A stretch of DNA of 43,307 bases. Origin: Anaerolineae bacterium (GTDB lineage Bacteria; Chloroflexota; Anaerolineae; DTLA01). This document shows, in pieces, positions 9,501 through 17,187 of the stretch (its first letter is position 1; each line of letters starts with the position of its first letter). The translations under genes were made by a program, and so were the position numbers. Location of the stretch: contig JARYMK010000005.1 in NCBI GenBank assembly GCA_029907165.1, positions 1 to 43,307 on the forward strand, written 5' to 3'. The notes beneath the pieces are model-generated. The model made no database searches and was not told where the DNA came from. It saw only the letters and a list, made by a program, of their open reading frames with translations.

Positions 9501-11196
9501 GGTCGGTGGACCTAATGATGTCAAAGTCCGTGCCAGACCCGTACTGGGTGGACGCGCCGATGCCCATGCCCGTAAAGGACGACGGCGGAGCGACGGTGCC
9601 GTAGCCCATGGCGCCGTTGCCGGTGGACGCCAGCCACGACATCTTGGGCGCGGCCGCCTTGCTCAGGTAGGCCTGGAACCGAGATTCAAAGTCCCAGCCG
9701 TCGTTGTCGGTGGCCGAACCGCCGTAGGACATGCTCACGATGTCGGCCTCGTCGCCCGTGCCCGAGATGCCATCGGGGCCAAGCGCCACGAAGTAGTAGT
9801 TGTCGGTGGCATAGCCGCCGCGGTAGAAGTTGCCCACGGCGATGAGTTTGGCGTTCTTGCCGCCGCCCTGCACCATGCCGCCAGCGCCTTCCGGCTTATA
9901 GTCGGGCGCGCCCCCGTCCACGACACCCTGGCCGACGACTGCCGAGGCGCACAGGACGCCGTGATCGCCGCCCGACAGCAGCGGGTCGTTCAGCATGAAT
10001 GCGACGACCTTGCCGGGTCCAGGAGGCGCGAACTCGTCCACATACGGAGCCCACAGCCAGTCAAACCCGGGCGGGTGATTCTGACCGTCGGAAATCCAGT
10101 ACACCATGCCGCCGGAGATGTCGGCATAGCCGTCGCTGCCCGGGGCATCCGCTGCGGAATCCCAGTTGTCCTTCCAGGCGATGGGATCGTCCTTGGTGAC
10201 GGGCTTCTCGTCCGAGAAGTCGTAGTTGTCGTCCAAGTCAACGTACACGGTGTCGTAGACGCCAGCCTCATGCTCGTCGGCCACGAGGACGGCCACCTTC
10301 TCGCCATACCACCACTTCTGGAGCGCCGTGTCCGGGTACCAGCCGATGTGGTACACGCCGCTCTTGCTGGTGCCAGGGGTTACGTAGGTGTAGCCTGTAC
10401 GTGACCAGGTGGGGTTCGCTTCGGTGATAGTGAAAGAGGTGTCCGCGTACCAAGTGCCGAAGTAGCGGAGGCCCAGCCCACCATACGCGCCGTAGTAGTT
10501 GGCGTAGTAGAGCATGGAGTACTCGTCAAAGGCGATGGGCCAGCCGTAGTACGGGGACTCGGGGTCGTTGTTCACGGCCCAGGTGCCCTGCAGGTCGGGG
10601 TGCGCGAAGTCTATGCCGGAGTCAATGACGGCGACCTTCACGCCCTCGCCGGTGAAGCCCTTGGCCCAGGCCGCTGCAGACTTGTGGCCCTCGGCCACGT
10701 CCCACCAGCCCGTCGGCTCCACGTCCCTGGACGCGGGCTGCCAGGCGCCGGGGTAGCCCGCTGCCTTCACCGCGGCGACCCGCTCGCGGATCTTCTCCGC
10801 GGCCTGCGCCTGCTTCGTCGCCAGGTCGGGGTCAACCGGCTGCGGTGGCGCATACGGCATGGGATCCAGCACCGCCATCACACCATCCACGGAGGCCAGT
10901 TTGAACAGGTTCTTGGCCTTGACCTTGCCCACCACAGAGGTGAGCCCCAGGATGGTGCGGACGGTGGCCTTCTCCATGTAGCCACTCACGTCGGTCCCCT
11001 CGGCCACGAAGACGTTGACGTCCACCAACGTCTCGCCGCCCGCCTTGGCGACCGGCCGCAGGGTCGGGGCGATCTTGGCCAGCGAGGCCGATGTCGCAGT
11101 CTCGGGGCCACTTGCCATGGCCATCGGGGCGGCCAGCGCCAGGATCATGCTCAGCGCCATGACTACACCGAGGGCCTTCCAATACTTGCCGTGCAT
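6583..11196 (-). CDS. S8 (subtilisin-like) serine peptidase, secreted, with C-terminal DNRLRE-like domain
   Basis: Signal peptide MHGKYWKALGVVMALSMILALAAPMAMA; Asp motif VAVIDSGIDFAHPDL; Ser motif GGTSRSCPIAAG; C-terminal EDTYISGWEPTTIFGSRAELRIRQ. Confidence 0.9.
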   Translation of the reverse strand: MHGKYWKALGVVMALSMILALAAPMAMASGPETATSASLAKIAPTLRPVAKAGGETLVDVNVFVAEGTDVSGYMEKATVRTILGLTSVVGKVKAKNLFKLASVDGVMAVLDPMPYAPPQPVDPDLATKQAQAAEKIRERVAAVKAAGYPGAWQPASRDVEPTGWWDVAEGHKSAAAWAKGFTGEGVKVAVIDSGIDFAHPDLQGTWAVNNDPESPYYGWPIAFDEYSMLYYANYYGAYGGLGLRYFGTWYADTSFTITEANPTWSRTGYTYVTPGTSKSGVYHIGWYPDTALQKWWYGEKVAVLVADEHEAGVYDTVYVDLDDNYDFSDEKPVTKDDPIAWKDNWDSAADAPGSDGYADISGGMVYWISDGQNHPPGFDWLWAPYVDEFAPPGPGKVVAFMLNDPLLSGGDHGVLCASAVVGQGVVDGGAPDYKPEGAGGMVQGGGKNAKLIAVGNFYRGGYATDNYYFVALGPDGISGTGDEADIVSMSYGGSATDNDGWDFESRFQAYLSKAAAPKMSWLASTGNGAMGYGTVAPPSSFTGMGIGASTQYGSGTDFDIIRSTDQILYGDVQSWSNRGPGATGSVGVSVAANGAWGAGDLALNEVGDGWIAWEIWGGTSRSCPIAAGNLALVYDAYKQAHGEFPTYEVARELLMSGATDAKHDPFVQGAGVVNADRATDVAGGLYGLRVSPAFWQAGDYRGEEIEGFANIVHPGTSTSKTFTLYNHGTTDITATVTDAHMEKVGTVTTQFAVNQAEESAPNFQRLADYLYDATPLVAPGGPYHDADLMVVKAWFPLQHFTTSNVFTGPLAYDQRFRVLAYDWTDLNGDGVLWTDKNGNGVVNAGEDQVGEYNRFNYGYDTGPSFGITVGKPGQRFHDGLFVGVQRRTQAKVNKETVVSLEITFFKRVDWPWMTIDTGRAAGELVVPAGGSATFTATLDVPEDAPLGAYEGVVLVSDPGDGVHSGHVSAIPVTAMVAADGAQFQFGGVDQPLPYNNGTVSGFQDWSWRAESGDWRFFFTDIPDQVFAQGTYLVAKTQWGTFPTDIDTLIYGSEEDVFSAMAPDIFGPYTLGFKGGSPNKNIGAGMWLFDTATGTSEEWVSAPISTGLHLFMLHNVLFSGETINEPFSGQVGTAVLNPSLLIIDGRTNPGSLPVTLTSDLSFDDIAATAYGLGGVEKYVVPAVQDDPDDPSTATYQYPVTINHGGLLEARTHAAASDVDLFVLYDANNDGVFDFDHEVIGSSTTPTGDEYVMVKFPADGNYLVAVHGWGVTEGDPVEITINAVQGNDLAVQNVVKHPDGSFTFDVAWNKVFTPGMSYWGLVMIGPAHAPGIFQLPVFAATPPKYTAKFGVAEDTYISGWEPTTIFGSRAELRIRQGAVKAPLLKFDLSSIGSDATFESAKLTMYYLGYDSGQHDMTVQVHALKRDWTEDAANWLFATGTDMWGSPGAADTASDVEPTPVASALLKPATTTTKVEFDVTSLVQQWVSGSLPNFGMLLKGVGKVSTQYTFRSSEQPYVPNQQYVPMLEVSYWLESEMPKP

Positions 11197-11562
11197 GTTC
11201 GTTCTCCTTTCTGTGTCTCGCTGCACTACCAAAGGACCGTTGACGCGATTGAAGAGCGGATACTGCTCATGGGTCGGCCTTTCCTAAGCGCGTACATCAC
11301 CCCCTTTCAGGTATCCTCTTGCACCCCGATCCGATGAAAAGGCCTCTGCGAAACGAGGTCAACGGCGACCGTCTTGCTCGGACGCACCTAATCCAGGGGC
11401 AAGCGCCCCCGCCACGAACATGCGATGAATCCTCGCCGGTTGTTGCGACACCCGGCACGCTGACCACGGAGACTTCATGGAGAAATAGATGCTGCCCGCC
11501 TTGGGCGCAAGCGCCCATTCTGGTGCAGGATACCCTGCGCACCATCCATCCGATGTTGGTAA

Positions 11563-11633
11563 CGGTCATTGCGAGGGCGCTGCGTGCAGCAGGCAACCCC
11601 CACGGTCCGAGATTGCTTCGCTCGCAATGACCG
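11563..11633. repeat. Dispersed palindromic intergenic repeat with cggtcattgcgag / ctcgcaatgaccg ends
   Basis: Perfect 13-bp terminal inverted repeats at 11563-11575 and 11621-11633. Confidence 0.75.
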
Positions 11634-11798
11634 AATAGAACCGCGTGCGTACGATCTGCAACAGAAGATGGAACTGCCCACCAATCCCACCGGTTTGCAA
11701 CTTCTATTTTACGGCACGATTGCGCAGATGTCAAGGGTTTTTGCGGTCTTTTTAAACTTCCGACCTCATGTCTGACAAACTTTCGGGCGAATGGAGAT

Positions 11799-11842
11799 AG
11801 TACCCCTTTCCTATTGAAGGCCGGGGCATATCCCCCTACAAT
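11799..11842 (+). promoter_or_regulatory. Probable promoter of the flp pilin gene, with upstream AGTACC-N4-TCCTATTG box
   Basis: TTGAAG (11814-11819), 17 bp, TACAAT (11837-11842); box shared with the tadE promoter. Confidence 0.65.
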
Positions 11843-11892
11843 GGAGGCAGATTATTGGAACTGCCAAATACCATAAGAAAGGAGGCCGAGAC

Positions 11893-12039
11893 ATGTTCTA
11901 TCTGAATCGCGAAAAAGGGCAGGGATTGGTTGAGTACGCATTGATCCTCGTGCTGGTAGCCGTCGTCGTCATCGCCGTGCTGTTGCTGCTTGGCCCCGCG
12001 ATCGGCAACGTCTTCAGCACCGTCATCAGCAACCTGTAG
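11893..12039 (+). CDS. flp: Flp/Fap-type (type IVb) pilin, 48 aa
   Basis: Read directly from sequence: MFYLNREKGQGLVEYALILVLVAVVVIAVLLLLGPAIGNVFSTVISNL*; G/QGLVEYALIL prepilin motif; RBS aggagg upstream. Confidence 0.93.
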   Translation: MFYLNREKGQGLVEYALILVLVAVVVIAVLLLLGPAIGNVFSTVISNL

Positions 12040-12074
12040 CACCCATCGTCCAGACAGACCAATCCGAGCACCCG

Positions 12075-12107
12075 GGAGCAGGCTTCGCACAGCGCGGAGC
12101 CTGCTCC
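12075..12107. terminator. Hairpin between flp and tadE genes (possible attenuator/terminator)
   Basis: Perfect 10-bp stem ggagcaggct / agcctgctcc; no long T tract. Confidence 0.5.
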
Positions 12108-12180
12108 TCTCAATCCAAGCAACCGAACCTGTCATCCGCACATTCATAGGCAGACCGTTTTCATCCCATCATTGCGCGAC

Positions 12181-12224
12181 AGTACCTAAATCCTATTGTG
12201 AAGTCCGGATTGGGGGAATAGAAT
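12181..12224 (+). promoter_or_regulatory. Probable promoter of the tadE-like gene, with the same AGTACC-N4-TCCTATTG box
   Basis: TTGTGA (12196-12201), 17 bp, TAGAAT (12219-12224). Confidence 0.6.
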
Positions 12225-12298
12225 ACAGGTAGCATGGCGTTTGGCGGCAATACAGCCAGCCACGGCTCTATGCTTCCAATCGTGCGAGGCTAAGGTAG

Positions 12299-12727
12299 GT
12301 GGTGAAGATGGGAAAGCGGCTGTCTCTCAAACCGCGGCGACGTGGCCAGAGCCTGGTGGAACTGGCTCTGATTATGCCCATCATCCTGATCATCATGGCG
12401 TCGGTCTTTGACATCGGGCGCGTGCTGGACGCGTCCATCGTCCTGACCAACGCGGCGCGCGTGGGCGCTCGGTTTGGCGCCAACCATCCCACCTGGTACG
12501 ACTCCATCCGCGCCCGCGTGGTGGACTTTGCCAATGATTCAGGCATGAACTTCACCGGCGTGCGACTCACAGGGGCCAACGTCGCCGTATCGTCCGGCAT
12601 CGCGCCGGGCACGCCCGTGGTCGTTACGATTACCTACGACGTCCCGCTCACCTTCGGCCGCGCCATCGGGTTGAACACCATCCGAATCGTGCGCAGGGCC
12701 GAGATGATGATCCTGGTGAATCCGTGA
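12299..12727 (+). CDS. TadE-like pilus assembly protein
   Basis: RRRGQSLVELALIMPIILIIMASVFDIGRVLDASIVLTNAARVGAR. Confidence 0.85.
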   Translation: MVKMGKRLSLKPRRRGQSLVELALIMPIILIIMASVFDIGRVLDASIVLTNAARVGARFGANHPTWYDSIRARVVDFANDSGMNFTGVRLTGANVAVSSGIAPGTPVVVTITYDVPLTFGRAIGLNTIRIVRRAEMMILVNP

Positions 12728-12739
12728 GGTGGCGAGAGT

Positions 12740-13195
12740 ATGCTGATGCGACAAACACCGAGCGAACTTTGGCGAAAGGGCCGACGAGGGCAGGCCGCCG
12801 TGGAGTTTTCCATGGTGATCATGATCCTCGTGTTGATCATCATTGGGACAATAGACTTCTCACGGCTGTTCTTCACGTGGGCTAGCATGGCCAACGCCGC
12901 CCGCGAAGGCGCGCGCTACGGCACCGTCTGGCCCAAACGCTGGACCGATGCGGACTACCCGCCGCCCAACAACATTGAGTTCCGCACCCGCGCCATGCTG
13001 GCGACCCTGGGTGCGGACAATGTGCAGGTGGAAATCCACTGCTACGACCAGTGGGGCGGCGCCCACGAGTACGAACGCTACCTGTGCGTAACCGGCAACC
13101 AGATTCAGGTCATCGTGCGCGCGCAGTTCCGCAGTTGGACGCGCATCATCCCGCCGTTGAACCTGGTCGCCAAAGCGCGAATGGTCATTGACTGA
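12740..13195 (+). CDS. TadE-like pilus assembly protein (second copy)
   Basis: RRGQAAVEFSMVIMILVLIIIGTIDFSRLFFTWASMANAAREGARYG. Confidence 0.85.
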   Translation: MLMRQTPSELWRKGRRGQAAVEFSMVIMILVLIIIGTIDFSRLFFTWASMANAAREGARYGTVWPKRWTDADYPPPNNIEFRTRAMLATLGADNVQVEIHCYDQWGGAHEYERYLCVTGNQIQVIVRAQFRSWTRIIPPLNLVAKARMVID

Positions 13196-13234
13196 GTCGG
13201 CCACTCCCCCCTAGACATCTTGGGAGGTGGAGAA

Positions 13235-14767
13235 GTGAAAGGAGCAACATTGCAGAGAGAAAGAGGTCAGTCGTTGGTGATCGTTGCGTTTGCCATGGTG
13301 GTGCTGCTGCTGTTCGCCATGTTCGCCGTGGACCTGAGTTACGCCTACGTCCAGCGGCGGCAGATGCAGAACGCAGCCGACGCCGCGGCGCTGGCCGGAG
13401 CCCGCGAACTCACCATCGCCCAGGGTTCCGCCCCGGAGGAGCGCATCTCCAGCGGCCAGTTGTACAGCATCATCCTGGACTGGGCCCAGCGCAACCAGGC
13501 GCAGACCGTCCAGGCGCTGTACATCCGGCCCGACCAGTCCACGTTCGCCATCAACGCGGGCGACGGCTCGCCGGTGCCCGATCCCGACAGGGCCTCGGGC
13601 ATCTACGTCCAGGCGTGCACCAATTTCCCCACGTTCTTCTCGCGCTTCATCGGCCTGGGCATGATGAACATGTGCGCCGAGGCCGAGGCGAGTTTCGGCG
13701 CGGCATGGTCGGCGCGAGGCCTGGCGCCCCTGGCCATCCTGTACTCGGATTTCCAAGTGGGCGATGAGTACAGCCTCTTCGCGGGCAACTACAAACACGC
13801 CACCGCGCGCTGGGGCTGGATGGGCTGGGATTGTACATTCCCATCCAAGTGCTCGCCCGATGCCAATTCCCTGAAGTACTGGATGGAGAACGGCTACCAG
13901 GGGTACGTCGCCCGCAACTCTAACTACATGGCCGACCCTGGTATGAAGGAGTCGGTCCTCCACCAGGCTGACGTGGGGCAGGTGCTGCTGCTCCCCGTCT
14001 TTGACAAGATTTACCAGTTCACCACCGACGAGGAGTGCAATAAGAACTCGCCGCGCTACAACCCGGACTACTGCGCCAACGCGTGCAAGGGCGACTACCC
14101 CAACGTCGTCTGCGCCTACACGGACAACACCACGCTGAAAGGCCAATACTACTACCACATCATCTCTTTTGCGGCCTTCAAGGTTACCAACAAGGGCCAG
14201 CACCAACTGGACGGCGAGTTCGTGTCCTACATCGTGGACGGCACCTGGACCAACCCCAGCCCGTGGGACAAGGGCGTCGTCGTCATGCGCCTCACCGAGC
14301 GCGACAAGCCACCCATTGGAGGCTCGCCGGTGCCTACGAACCCGCCCGAGCCGACGGCGACCCCGTGGCCAACGGACACGCCTGAACCGACAGCGACTCC
14401 TACGCCGGTGGGGCCGGCGCCGACAGACACGCCCGTGCCAACGGCTACGCCCACGCCTGCGGGCCCGACGCCTACGCCGACGCCCACGGCCACGCCGTGC
14501 CTGACGCCCAACGCGCCCACGTCGCTCACCGGCAGCCGCAGTGGGCAGAACGTGTACCTGTCCTGGAACGCCCCCAGCGGGCCGCCCGTTACCCAGTACA
14601 ACATCTACTGGGCCACAGCCCAGGACGGCACCTACGGATTCCTGACCAGCACCACCAGCACGTCGTACTCGTACAAGACCACATCGGGCCGCTGGTACTA
14701 CGTCAAGGCAGTCAATGGGTGCGGCACCGGGCCGGAGTCCAACAAGGTTTACGTGCCGCCCAAATGA
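13235..14767 (+). CDS. TadG-like pilus assembly protein with Pro/Thr-rich stalk and C-terminal FN3-like domain
   Basis: RGQSLVIVAFAMVVLLLFAMFAVDLSYAYVQRRQMQNAADAAALAGAREL; PTATPTP repeats; PNAPTSLTGSRSGQNVYLSWNAP C-terminus; GTG start with gggagg RBS. Confidence 0.85.
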   Translation: MKGATLQRERGQSLVIVAFAMVVLLLFAMFAVDLSYAYVQRRQMQNAADAAALAGARELTIAQGSAPEERISSGQLYSIILDWAQRNQAQTVQALYIRPDQSTFAINAGDGSPVPDPDRASGIYVQACTNFPTFFSRFIGLGMMNMCAEAEASFGAAWSARGLAPLAILYSDFQVGDEYSLFAGNYKHATARWGWMGWDCTFPSKCSPDANSLKYWMENGYQGYVARNSNYMADPGMKESVLHQADVGQVLLLPVFDKIYQFTTDEECNKNSPRYNPDYCANACKGDYPNVVCAYTDNTTLKGQYYYHIISFAAFKVTNKGQHQLDGEFVSYIVDGTWTNPSPWDKGVVVMRLTERDKPPIGGSPVPTNPPEPTATPWPTDTPEPTATPTPVGPAPTDTPVPTATPTPAGPTPTPTPTATPCLTPNAPTSLTGSRSGQNVYLSWNAPSGPPVTQYNIYWATAQDGTYGFLTSTTSTSYSYKTTSGRWYYVKAVNGCGTGPESNKVYVPPK

Positions 14768-14803
14768 CGTCGGCCCGTCTCCGGCCTGCGGAGAACCAAA
14801 GAC

Positions 14804-14835
14804 CACGCTGGCGGGCATATATGCCCGCCAGCGTG
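14804..14835. terminator. 32-bp perfect palindrome after the tadG gene (hairpin, possible terminator)
   Basis: cacgctggcgggcata / tatgcccgccagcgtg. Confidence 0.6.
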
Positions 14836-14845
14836 CGTCAGGTGG

Positions 14846-14874
14846 TTGCCATTTCTGAAAAACTGCAGTACAAT
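14846..14874 (+). promoter_or_regulatory. Probable promoter of the cpaB-tadC gene run
   Basis: TTGCCA, 17 bp, TACAAT. Confidence 0.65.
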
Positions 14875-14927
14875 ATACACAGTTGCCGTATCGGCGTCTC
14901 TGACAAGTCAACCGGAGGAGGGGTCTC

Positions 14928-15824
14928 ATGCGACGCAGATCTAGACTTCTACTCATTTTGGGAATCCTGCTGGCCGTCGTCGCAACGCTCGTTACGTACA
15001 CCATGCTCCAGAAGCCACAGCAGCCGGTGGAGCAGCCACCGGTAGTTACCCGGAAAGTGGCTGTTGCCACTCAAGACATCCCCTATGGTACGCTGGTGGA
15101 TCCGCTGACGGTGGAATTGCGCGACTGGCCTGTGGACACGGCCCCCGCGGACGCCATCGGCAATACGGCCGACCTGGCGGGCAAGTACGCCAGGACGGCT
15201 ATCTTCGCTGGCCAGGTCATCCGGGCCGATATGCTGGCGACGCGCAGCAACTTGGCCAGCGGAGAGGGCCCCGCTTCCATCCTCGTTCCGGCCGGCATGG
15301 TCGCGTACCCGTTCCCAATTGACGAGTTCAGCGGCGTATCCTACGCGCTCAAGACCGGCGACCGCGTGGATGTGCTCATCACGTTCAAATTCATATCTGT
15401 GGACCGGGAAACCCAGTCACCCCTGCCCCTGGAAAGGGGGTTGGAAGGGGAGATCAAGGGCATTCAGATTCCCCGCCTGGTCTCGCAGCTGACGCTTCAA
15501 AACATAGAAGTCCTGCGCGTGGGCTCGTGGTACGTTCCGCCAGTCCAGCCCACCACGCAGCAAGGCGGCCAGCAGCAACAGGCGCAGGCGACCCCGCCTC
15601 CGCCCGCCGTGGTTACGCTCCTCATGCCGCAACAGGACGCCCTCGTGCTCCAGTTCGCCAAGGAAGCCAAGGCCACGATTGAACTGGCCCTGCGCAACCC
15701 CAATGACCAGGAGATCGTAACCACCCAGTCGGTTACGCTGGATTACATGCTGGCGCGGTTCAACATCACGGTGCCCATCCTGAGGGACGAGTCGCTGGAG
15801 ACCCTCCGCCCCGCGACCAGGTAG
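14928..15824 (+). CDS. cpaB: Flp pilus assembly protein CpaB (SAF domain)
   Basis: VATQDIPYGTLVDPLTVELRDWP; FAGQVIRADMLATR; AYPFPIDEFSGVSYALKTGDRVDVLIT. Confidence 0.88.
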   Translation: MRRRSRLLLILGILLAVVATLVTYTMLQKPQQPVEQPPVVTRKVAVATQDIPYGTLVDPLTVELRDWPVDTAPADAIGNTADLAGKYARTAIFAGQVIRADMLATRSNLASGEGPASILVPAGMVAYPFPIDEFSGVSYALKTGDRVDVLITFKFISVDRETQSPLPLERGLEGEIKGIQIPRLVSQLTLQNIEVLRVGSWYVPPVQPTTQQGGQQQQAQATPPPPAVVTLLMPQQDALVLQFAKEAKATIELALRNPNDQEIVTTQSVTLDYMLARFNITVPILRDESLETLRPATR

Positions 15825-15862
15825 GCCGACGGGAACAAGAATCGCGCGAAGGAACGCTTGGA

Positions 15863-17152
15863 ATGACCGACGCAGGAAGCACCCAACGCAAAATCCGCGT
15901 GCTCATCGTGGATGACATACCGGAGACCCGCGAAAGCCTCCGCAAGTTGCTGTACTTTGAGAAAGACCTGGAGGTCGTGGGGACGGCGGTGAGCGGCGAG
16001 GATGCCGTTCGCCAGACCAAGGAAACGCGGCCCGACATCGTCCTGATGGACATCAACATGCCTGGGATGGACGGCATCACGGCCACCGAGGCCATCACGC
16101 AGAAGTTCCCTTATGCCCAGGTCATCATGATGTCGGTGCAGGCCGATGCCGACTACCTGCGTCGCTCCATGCTGGCGGGCGCGCGCGAGTTCCTCACCAA
16201 GCCCTTCACCGCCGACGACCTGGTCAGCAGCATTCGGCGGGTGTACGAACTGGGACTCAGCCGCCGCATCTCCCTGGAACAGGCGGGGGTCCCCGTGGAA
16301 GGCGTCGCGGGAGTCGCGGTGAAGCCCGCCAAGCCCAGGGGCAAACTCATCACCGTCTTCAGCCCCAAGGGCGGCACCGGGCGCAGCACCATCGCGGTGA
16401 ACCTGGCCATCGCCCTGCAGGGCCTGGGCGACCACAAGGTGGCGCTGGTGGATGCCAGCCTGCAATTCGGCGACGTGGCCGTTCTGCTGAACCTGCAGGC
16501 CACGCGCAGCATCGCCGACCTCATCCCGCAGATCAAGGACCTGGACAGCGACATGATCGCGGGCGTCCTCACGCCCCACTCGTCGGGCATCAAGGCGCTC
16601 CTGGCCCCCGCCCGCCCGGAACTGGCCGACCTCGTCGCGCCCGAACACCTGAAGGCCATCGTCCAGGAACTGCTGACCCTGTTTGACTTCGTCATCGTGG
16701 ACACCTGGGCGTCGCTCCACGACCTGATGCTGGGCATTCTGGACATCTCGGACCGCATCCTGCTCATCACGACGCCCGACATCCCGTCCATCAAGAACGC
16801 CAAACTGTTCTTTGAGGTTACCGACGCGCTGCAGTATCCCGAAGAGCGCGCCATGCTCATCGTCAACATGGCCGACCGCCGCGGAGCCATCAACGCCCGC
16901 GACATAGAAGCCAGCATCAAGCACCCGGTCGCCGCCAAGATTCCGCTGGACGAACGGAGCGCCATCCAGGCGGCCAACGAAGGCGTGCCCGTCGTCTTCG
17001 GCAATCGGAAAAGCCCGTTGGCCCAGGCCATCACCGACCTGGCCAACCTGCTCGTGGCCGAACTCACACCGAAACCCGCCGAGCAGGCCGAAGCGCCCGA
17101 GCCGACCGCAGCGCCAAAGGCGCGGCGCGGCCTGTTCGGACGTACAATCTGA
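15863..17152 (+). CDS. cpaE: CpaE/TadZ-like protein: receiver domain fused to MinD/ParA-type ATPase
   Basis: RVLIVDDIPETRESL...DIVLMDINMPGMDG receiver; VFSPKGGTGRSTIAVNLAIAL deviant Walker A. Confidence 0.88.
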   Translation: MTDAGSTQRKIRVLIVDDIPETRESLRKLLYFEKDLEVVGTAVSGEDAVRQTKETRPDIVLMDINMPGMDGITATEAITQKFPYAQVIMMSVQADADYLRRSMLAGAREFLTKPFTADDLVSSIRRVYELGLSRRISLEQAGVPVEGVAGVAVKPAKPRGKLITVFSPKGGTGRSTIAVNLAIALQGLGDHKVALVDASLQFGDVAVLLNLQATRSIADLIPQIKDLDSDMIAGVLTPHSSGIKALLAPARPELADLVAPEHLKAIVQELLTLFDFVIVDTWASLHDLMLGILDISDRILLITTPDIPSIKNAKLFFEVTDALQYPEERAMLIVNMADRRGAINARDIEASIKHPVAAKIPLDERSAIQAANEGVPVVFGNRKSPLAQAITDLANLLVAELTPKPAEQAEAPEPTAAPKARRGLFGRTI

Positions 17153-17187
17153 CGCACGCCAACCCTTGACAAAAGGCAGGTGCCACC

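Noticed and set aside
7858-10404. 848-aa plus-strand ORF inside the S8 gene
   Set aside because: Antisense shadow of a clearly coding gene; low-complexity Arg/His/Val-rich translation with no recognisable domain
11226-11297. Minus-strand 23-aa leader ORF (MYALRKGRPMSSIRSSIASTVLW) upstream of the S8 gene
   Set aside because: RBS-like aaaggggg is too close to the ATG and no attenuation structure is evident; not enough support
14330-14510. Short tandem repeats resembling a CRISPR or minisatellite
   Set aside because: These are codon repeats of the Pro/Thr-rich stalk in the TadG-like protein; no spacers
13211-15070. 619-aa minus-strand ORF opposite tadG/cpaB
   Set aside because: Antisense shadow ORF; the repetitive RRGRRRRRRARRRGRSR translation comes from the Pro/Thr codon repeats on the other strand
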